Below are positions 5,106 to 9,301 of a stretch of 9,301 nucleotides of DNA, piece by piece. The stretch lies in the NCBI GenBank assembly GCA_903827735.1, contig CAIKJM010000598.1:1-9301 (forward strand), in the 5' to 3' direction. A model generated the notes under the pieces. That model searched no databases and was not told the DNA's origin. It worked only from the letters and a program-made list of their open reading frames with translations. Made by a program: the position numbers and the translations under genes. This stretch comes from an uncultured Rhodanobacter sp. (GTDB taxonomy: Bacteria; Pseudomonadota; Gammaproteobacteria; Xanthomonadales; Rhodanobacteraceae). Numbering within the stretch: the first letter of the stretch is position 1; each line of letters begins with the position of its first letter.

Positions 5106-5747
5106 ATGACATCAGAACCCACGCATGAAGCGTTTCTCGGCGCGCCCAGGCGAGCGCATCGGGGACGCACGTTTGTGTATGTTTTACGGTGTCAAGGGCA
5201 AGATTTGCTGAAGGTCGGCTTTTCGCACGATCCGATAATGAGGTTCCATACGCTGCATCGCAGGTTCTACGCGTTCTTCGACCTCGACGAAAGTTTTCTG
5301 ATCGAGACGGATCGGCTGCAGGAAGGGCGCCGCCTCGAACGACTTTTCATCGAGCGCTGGCCGGAACATCAGGCACCCGCGCCGCTCAGCATTTCATCCG
5401 CCGCTGGTGGGCACACCGAATGGTTTCGCGGCGTTGGCGATTCTGTCTTGGCGATCGCCGAACGCCTCGCCGAACGTTACGGCCATTCCATGCATGCGCC
5501 GCTGCGTCCGTGGCTGCGCGCTCAAATGATGGATCGTGCTGATTTGCTCTACGCCTGGTCGGACCGCCTCTATCAAATCATCGAGTGGCAAACGGCAAAT
5601 CAGCCTGATGGCGCGCAAGACTGTCGGTATAGCCGCATGCTTTGCGACGCGCTCAACGCCATGGAATCGGTAGGCATCAAGTGCAAGGGCCTGGTGCCCG
5701 GACCCGTACATCGTTGGTATTTGGCAAACCGCACATGGCCGCCTTGA
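5106..5747 (+). CDS. GIY-YIG/T5orf172-type nuclease-like protein
   Basis: A 213-residue soluble protein. Seen, from the ATG at 5106: FVYVLRC (23-29) and LLKVGFSHDPIMRFHTL (34-50), which correspond to the two opening strands and the Arg-bearing helix of the GIY-YIG fold in its T5orf172/MUG113 variant; RRLERLFIERW (75-85) supplies the helix with the expected acidic residue; TEWFR (104-108) is the typical end of this domain. The remaining residues (about 115-213) form an unrecognised helical domain with many Arg, Trp and Tyr. The strict GIY and YIG tripeptides are replaced (VYV, VGF), as is common in this subfamily, so catalysis is likely but not certain. GGAG sits four bases before the chosen start; a TTG 18 bases upstream is possible. 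The AlkB-like gene follows after 54 bases. Confidence 0.75.
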   Translation: MTSEPTHEAFLGAPRRAHRGRTFVYVLRCQGQDLLKVGFSHDPIMRFHTLHRRFYAFFDLDESFLIETDRLQEGRRLERLFIERWPEHQAPAPLSISSAAGGHTEWFRGVGDSVLAIAERLAERYGHSMHAPLRPWLRAQMMDRADLLYAWSDRLYQIIEWQTANQPDGAQDCRYSRMLCDALNAMESVGIKCKGLVPGPVHRWYLANRTWPP

Positions 5748-5801
5748 TGACGGCGCTCGGCGATCTCAGATGCTGATACCAACTTATCGTAGGCTACGTG
5801 C

Positions 5802-6386
5802 ATGCTTCAGCCCTCCTTATTCGCCAACGATACGACAGCCTTGATAACCGGACCTGAGGGTGAGGTCTATTATCACGCCAATAATCTGACGGCGGAAAAA
5901 GCTGCGCGCTGGTTCAACGACTTTTATGAGCACACGGTCTGGCAAGCCGAACGACGGGAGATGTACGACCGTGAGGTTGTTGTGCCGAGGCTGCACGCCC
6001 ATTTTTCACTCGGCGACGACCTGTCCCCCGCCCTGCGCGAGGCTTTCGCCCTCGTCTCCGAGCGTCTCAAAACTCCCTTCAATAGCGTCGGTTTGAATTT
6101 GTATAGGGATGCGCGTGACAGCGTTGCACCTCACAACGACAAGCTTTCTTTTCTTGAAGATCACCAGCCTATTGCGCTTCTATCCCTGGGCGCCACGCGC
6201 CGCATGGTCATTCGCCAGAAAAAGGCGCCCTATCGGCGTCTCAGCGTCGATCTGGAATCGGGCAGTCTTCTCGTCATGTCATGGACGAGCCAATGGCATT
6301 ACGACCACGGTATACCGAAAGAGCGTGACATCGTCGGGCCCAGAATCAGCCTGGCATTCCGTGTGTCCAAAAGCGCCGATAGGTAG
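5802..6386 (+). CDS. AlkB-like 2-oxoglutarate/Fe(II)-dependent dioxygenase
   Basis: A 194-residue oxygenase that removes alkyl groups from nucleic-acid bases (or modifies a related substrate) using Fe(II), 2-oxoglutarate and oxygen. Seen: NSVGLNLYRDARDSVAPHND (94-113) with the iron ligands His111 and Asp113; LSLGATRRMVIR (127-138), the strand typical of AlkB proteins; GSLLVMSWTSQWHYDHGIPK (154-173) with the distal iron ligand His169; and GPRISLAFR (179-187), where Arg181 and Arg187 match the 2-oxoglutarate-binding pair. All ligands are present, so the enzyme should be active. The arrangement around HGIPK resembles ALKBH2-type bacterial proteins more than E. coli AlkB. The start has a weak AGG upstream. 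It may share a transcript with the nuclease-like gene before it. No ada-like gene or ada box is visible in the window. Confidence 0.92.
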   Translation: MLQPSLFANDTTALITGPEGEVYYHANNLTAEKAARWFNDFYEHTVWQAERREMYDREVVVPRLHAHFSLGDDLSPALREAFALVSERLKTPFNSVGLNLYRDARDSVAPHNDKLSFLEDHQPIALLSLGATRRMVIRQKKAPYRRLSVDLESGSLLVMSWTSQWHYDHGIPKERDIVGPRISLAFRVSKSADR

Positions 6387-6557
6387 TGGTAGAGCGCGGT
6401 GAACGCTTCATTGGCAGTGTCATCCATTGGCCTCCTGCCCGCACGCCGAACGCCCGCAAATCCCGCTGTCGTCCACGCATAGAGCGACACACTTGCCGTA
6501 GCGCCCGATGTTTATGTACCAGAAAAATCCTTACCCGATTCTAGGATGTGGCTGAAG

Positions 6558-7097
6558 CTATACGTTGGAGCGACTCGTGCCTCGAGTCGATAGCCAAAAC
6601 AGGATGGCGGCAATGCTGAGGAATACCCAGTAATCGCTAGGTACCGGACCCCACCAGTGAAGGTGCCAAGGAATGAACTGCGGGCGGAATCGGGCGAGTC
6701 CGTAGGCAGGATTCATGACGAACCAGAGGAAGTCCTCGCTGAGCCAGAACAGCATGATGCAGGCAAGCACTCGCGCTTCACGGCACCAGCTCCAGGTTCC
6801 GGAGAAAACCAGGGGAAAATGAAAGAACAGGGCCATACAGGGAAACAGCCATGCGTGATATCCCGTCATCGCCCGGCCGCCCCAGAAGACGTCAAGCCAC
6901 CAGCGATGCTCGATCCGCCATGTCGGCAGGCTGGCTGCCCATCCGGCTTTGCCTTCGACCTGAATTTCCACGTGAGCAAAAAAGAGCGCCAGCAGTTCAG
7001 TCCATCCCACCGTAAGAAGCAACAGCAGAGGATGATTGAAAGCAAGCCAATTGTTTGCGCCGCCCGCTGCGGATACGCGCCTGTTCAACCGGCTCAT
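6558..7097 (-). CDS. Trp-rich four-helix membrane protein, partner of the glycosyltransferase
   Basis: A 179-residue membrane protein of unnamed family. Seen: four hydrophobic segments at about 22-42, 80-100, 108-128 and 154-172. Between the last two is a dense polar/aromatic stretch, LSEDFLWFVMNPAYGL (119-134) and IPWHLHWWGPVPSDYW (142-157), with Glu121, Asp122, His145 and His147 that look conserved-like and could line an active or metal site at the membrane surface. An earlier loop (56-79) is also Trp/Arg-rich. The start codon overlaps the stop of the glycosyltransferase as ATGA, so the two are translationally coupled and probably work on the same membrane substrate. What it does (lipid enzyme, carrier or anchor for the glycosyltransferase) cannot be read from the sequence. 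Confidence 0.8.
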   Translation of the reverse strand: MSRLNRRVSAAGGANNWLAFNHPLLLLLTVGWTELLALFFAHVEIQVEGKAGWAASLPTWRIEHRWWLDVFWGGRAMTGYHAWLFPCMALFFHFPLVFSGTWSWCREARVLACIMLFWLSEDFLWFVMNPAYGLARFRPQFIPWHLHWWGPVPSDYWVFLSIAAILFWLSTRGTSRSNV

Positions 7098-8257
7098 CGA
7101 TCTTCCACAGCGAGAGAAGGCTGGATTGCAGCAAGCTGCGCAAGGACGGTGTCCAGTACGTTCTGGGCGGCGCGGGGTCGGCCAATGTTAATCGCACAGT
7201 CGCGCATGCGTTTCAGACGCGCCGTATCGGCAAGTAGCTCATCCAAGCGATATTCCAGCGATACCGTGTCGATGGCCTTCAGCGCGGCGCCCTGCTCGAG
7301 GAGGTAGTCCGCATTGCGTTCCTCCTGACCCGCAATGGGGGCATAAACGATCATAGGCACCCCGACCGCGAGCGACTCGGATATCGTCAGTCCGCCTGGC
7401 TTGGTGATCAACAGATCGGCGCAGGCCATCAGCGGGGCCACGTCGTGGGTGAATCCGAAGGGAAATAAACGAGCGGGGTGATCCACCGCGAGCGTCTGAA
7501 GCCTGGCCAAGGCCTGTTCGTTGCGGCCGGCCAGCACGATCAGTTGAAAATCATGCTTCAGCTGCATGAGCATGCCCGCCACTTCATCAAGCTTGCCCAC
7601 GCCTGCCCCGCCGCCCATCAGCATGATCGTCTTTCGGTCGGGTTGAAGTCCGAAACGCCGGCAGCATTCCCGACGATCATGCAGGTCGCCAAAAGCAGGC
7701 ATCACCGGAATGCCGGTGACATGAATCCGCTGCAGCTCGATCTGATTGGCCCGCATACGAAAAGCAATTTCCTCGCTCGCCGCGAAGAAACCCGTCATGC
7801 CTGGGATTACCCACATGGCGTGCAGGTCGAAATCGGTCACCTGTACCCATACTGGAATATTCAGCCGGCCATGGCGAAGCTCGTGGGTCAGCACTTCGGC
7901 GGGTAGAAAATGAGTACAAACGATGGCATCGGGTGCAAACGCGTTGACCGCCTTGCGTAGATCGCCGGTGCCAAGGCGTTCGACCGCACGTCGAAACTTA
8001 TGCACCGGACCGTCGGGGTCGGCGTCCGCGCTGCGTTGGTAGAGCATGCCCCACACGGTCGGGTAACTGTTGACGAGCAGGATGTAGAAGTCCGTATACA
8101 GCTTGCGCATGGCGGACGGAACGTACTGCATGACATCCAGATGTTGCGTGACGACACCGGGCAGATTCTTCTCGGCCGTCAGGCGCAGCGCCTCTGCCGC
8201 ACGCATATGCCCGGCACCGGCTGACACACTGAGGAACAGGATTTTTGGCGGCGCCAT
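7094..8257 (-). CDS. GT28 / MGDG-synthase-like glycosyltransferase
   Basis: A 387-residue peripheral membrane GT-B glycosyltransferase. Known of the family: MGDG synthases and the processive diacylglycerol glucosyltransferase UgtP move galactose or glucose from a UDP-sugar to diacylglycerol; MurG is a relative. Seen: an N-terminal acceptor domain with ILFLSVSAGAGHMRAAEAL (6-24), the glycine loop; VWVQVTDFDLHAMWV (136-150) with the TDFxxH signature; TGIPV (181-185) at the domain junction; and a C-terminal donor domain with GGGAG (215-219), ADLLITKPGGLTISESLA (280-297) for nucleotide-sugar binding and PIAGQEERNADYL (307-319). All expected motifs are present and length is normal. The start has no strong ribosome binding site but lies directly before the first strand. 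The sugar and lipid cannot be inferred with confidence. It leads a two-gene operon with the membrane protein. Confidence 0.9.
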   Translation of the reverse strand: MAPPKILFLSVSAGAGHMRAAEALRLTAEKNLPGVVTQHLDVMQYVPSAMRKLYTDFYILLVNSYPTVWGMLYQRSADADPDGPVHKFRRAVERLGTGDLRKAVNAFAPDAIVCTHFLPAEVLTHELRHGRLNIPVWVQVTDFDLHAMWVIPGMTGFFAASEEIAFRMRANQIELQRIHVTGIPVMPAFGDLHDRRECCRRFGLQPDRKTIMLMGGGAGVGKLDEVAGMLMQLKHDFQLIVLAGRNEQALARLQTLAVDHPARLFPFGFTHDVAPLMACADLLITKPGGLTISESLAVGVPMIVYAPIAGQEERNADYLLEQGAALKAIDTVSLEYRLDELLADTARLKRMRDCAINIGRPRAAQNVLDTVLAQLAAIQPSLAVEDR

Positions 8258-8553
8258 CGTTCAACCATCTGATGAACCAGCGGACCCGGTCACGGGATTA
8301 TGCGTACGCGACACCCACCATGTCGTCATGCTCGGCGTCCTGGAGGCTATGAATTCACGACCGTAGCCCTCGATCTCACCAATCAAGTCGCACGCAATGT
8401 GACGATACGGCAATTAGATGACACTTCATGTCATCCTCACGATAGCCCGGCGCGCCGCCAGCAACCCGGCTCGCAAACGCGGCTTGCGATAACTCACTCC
8501 TCTGCGCGTAAGGGTCCGAGGCATCACGCTTCAACTTACCGTCAAGGTCCGTT
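8258..8553. other. 296-base intergenic region between glycosyltransferase and sulfotransferase genes
   Basis: It must carry the leftward promoter of the glycosyltransferase operon and the end of the sulfotransferase transcript. I found no convincing -35/-10 pair and no T-run terminator. The notable elements are the palindrome at 8417-8435 and a weaker inverted repeat CGCAA/TTGCG at 8473-8489. Short open frames on both strands look like chance. Confidence 0.5.
8417..8435. promoter_or_regulatory. 19-bp palindrome, candidate operator
   Basis: GATGACA (8417-8423), spacer CTTCA, TGTCATC (8429-8435): perfect 7-bp arms with a 5-base centre. It lies about 160-180 bases upstream of the glycosyltransferase start codon and 119 bases past the sulfotransferase stop. 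Without a T-run it is better explained as a protein-binding site than a terminator, but no regulator is identifiable. Confidence 0.4.
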
Positions 8554-9301
8554 CTAGCGATAACGCGCCAGCGCGTCGCCAAGCGCGTCTTTCAATGGAC
8601 CCAGCCAAGGCTCGTAGTTCGTCCATTGGTCGATGCCATCGCGAAAGAGAGGCTGGCGCACCTGCTCCGAACTAGCTGTACGCACGCTGCGCTCGGTCTT
8701 GTAGAACTCGAGACAGGCTGGCTCGAATTCCAGCCCGCAGAAATCGAGGATTCGCCGCACGCTGCTTTCCAGATCGTCGACGACGCAATCGTGATGCACT
8801 CGGAGCACGCGCCCTGGAAGTACATCATCCCAGTGCTGCATCAGATCCAGATAAGTCCGGTAATAGCGCGCGATGTCCTCGACGCTGTAAGTGAACTCCT
8901 GTCCGTTGGCGAAGAGCTGCTTCAGGTTGCTCAAGCAGCAGGCCAAGGGTTCGCGCCGCGCATCGATGATCTTCGCGTTGGGCAGAATCAGGTGGATCAA
9001 GCCGATATGCCGAAAATTGTTCGGCATCTTGTCGATGAAGAACGGCTTGCCGTCGCGATAGGCGCACGTGTCGCGCAGGTACGTCGAACCGAGCGTAAGA
9101 AAATCTTGCGCCGCGAGTTCCGTCAACACGCCCGGGTAGCGGGGATCGTCGAGGCGACCTTCGCGACCCTGCAGATCGAGCACCATCCGTGGAATTTCGC
9201 CGAGTTCGTGCGTTCCTTCAACGAGCGAATGCGATGCCAGGATCTGCTCGATGAGCGTGGAACCCGAGCGCGGCAGACCGACGATGAAGATCGGATCCGG
9301 G
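8554..9301 (-). CDS. Sulfotransferase domain protein, N-terminus beyond the window
   Basis: A partial gene: 248 codons are visible and the frame stays open to the window edge. It would transfer sulfate from PAPS to an unknown acceptor. Seen: PDPIFIVGLPRSGSTLIEQI at the very edge, whose GLPRSGST is the 5'-phosphosulfate-binding loop; DKMPNNFRHIGLIHLILPNA; DARREPLACCLSNLKQLF, where Arg and Ser form the 3'-phosphate-binding motif; and a C-terminal part ending WLGPLKDALGDALARYR. The motif set and the C-terminal ending match the sulfotransferase domain of TPR-repeat sulfotransferases common in proteobacteria, so the missing N-terminal part may be a set of TPR repeats; that is inference. The internal ATG at 9184-9186 is not the true start, because it falls after the PAPS-binding loop. 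Its role next to the glycosyltransferase operon is unknown. Confidence 0.88.
   Translation of the reverse strand, partial: PDPIFIVGLPRSGSTLIEQILASHSLVEGTHELGEIPRMVLDLQGREGRLDDPRYPGVLTELAAQDFLTLGSTYLRDTCAYRDGKPFFIDKMPNNFRHIGLIHLILPNAKIIDARREPLACCLSNLKQLFANGQEFTYSVEDIARYYRTYLDLMQHWDDVLPGRVLRVHHDCVVDDLESSVRRILDFCGLEFEPACLEFYKTERSVRTASSEQVRQPLFRDGIDQWTNYEPWLGPLKDALGDALARYR

Noticed and set aside
6299..6427. Minus-strand frame after an AGGAGG, starting MDDTANEAF, antisense to the AlkB 3' end
   Set aside because: The spacing to this ATG is only three bases and most of the frame is complementary to the conserved AlkB C-terminus. The better-spaced ATG at 6423 gives only 25 unremarkable residues.
6387..6557. 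Terminator between the convergent AlkB and membrane-protein genes
   Set aside because: The only hairpin (ATCCT/AGGAT near 6527-6547) is short and lacks a T-run on both sides.
8376..8582. 68-codon minus-strand frame overlapping the sulfotransferase end
   Set aside because: It starts inside the sulfotransferase in another frame and crosses the palindrome; no coding evidence.

Overview
The window looks like chromosomal DNA of a proteobacterium, most likely a gamma- or betaproteobacterium. A Xanthomonadales/Rhodanobacteraceae-type genome is my best but uncertain guess. The reasons are moderately high GC, an H-NS family protein with the TWSGRGxxP core and a lysine-rich tail, a BrkB/YihY membrane protein, a TPR-type sulfotransferase domain and a GT28/MGDG-synthase-like glycosyltransferase. 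I see no rRNA, tRNA, CRISPR array or recognisable insertion sequence.

Layout. 41-646 (-) is a flavodoxin-fold FMN protein. A 469-base gap follows, then the BrkB/YihY membrane protein (1116-2015, +). A second gap of about 470 bases holds a 16-bp tandem duplication and two hairpins and leads to an H-NS family gene (2484-2909, +). Next is a small predicted exported protein of unknown function (2967-3506, +). A bidirectional terminator at 3736-3760 separates it from a convergent short BLUF blue-light receptor gene (3763-4194, -). Upstream of the BLUF gene, on the same strand, lie three tandem copies of one unrecognised small-protein family. One is intact (4700-4924), one is frameshifted by an exact 16-bp tandem duplication (4470-4716) and one is a badly decayed remnant (about 4292-4469). 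None was fully visible as open reading frames; the relationship appears when the minus strand is translated across frames.

Right half. A GIY-YIG/T5orf172-type nuclease-like gene (5106-5747, +) is followed after 54 bases by an AlkB-like 2-oxoglutarate/Fe(II) dioxygenase gene (5802-6386, +). Convergent to these is a two-gene operon read leftward: a GT28/MGDG-synthase-like glycosyltransferase (7094-8257, -) and, with an ATGA overlap, a Trp-rich four-helix membrane protein (6558-7097, -). After a 296-base gap with a clean 19-bp palindrome, the window ends inside a sulfotransferase gene (8554 to beyond 9301, -).

How the genes fit together. The glycosyltransferase and its overlapping membrane protein probably act together on a membrane glycolipid. 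The nuclease-like and AlkB genes may form a small nucleic-acid repair or modification pair. The decaying paralog array is the least explained part of the window. All annotation here is from reading the sequence by eye; no database search was possible.
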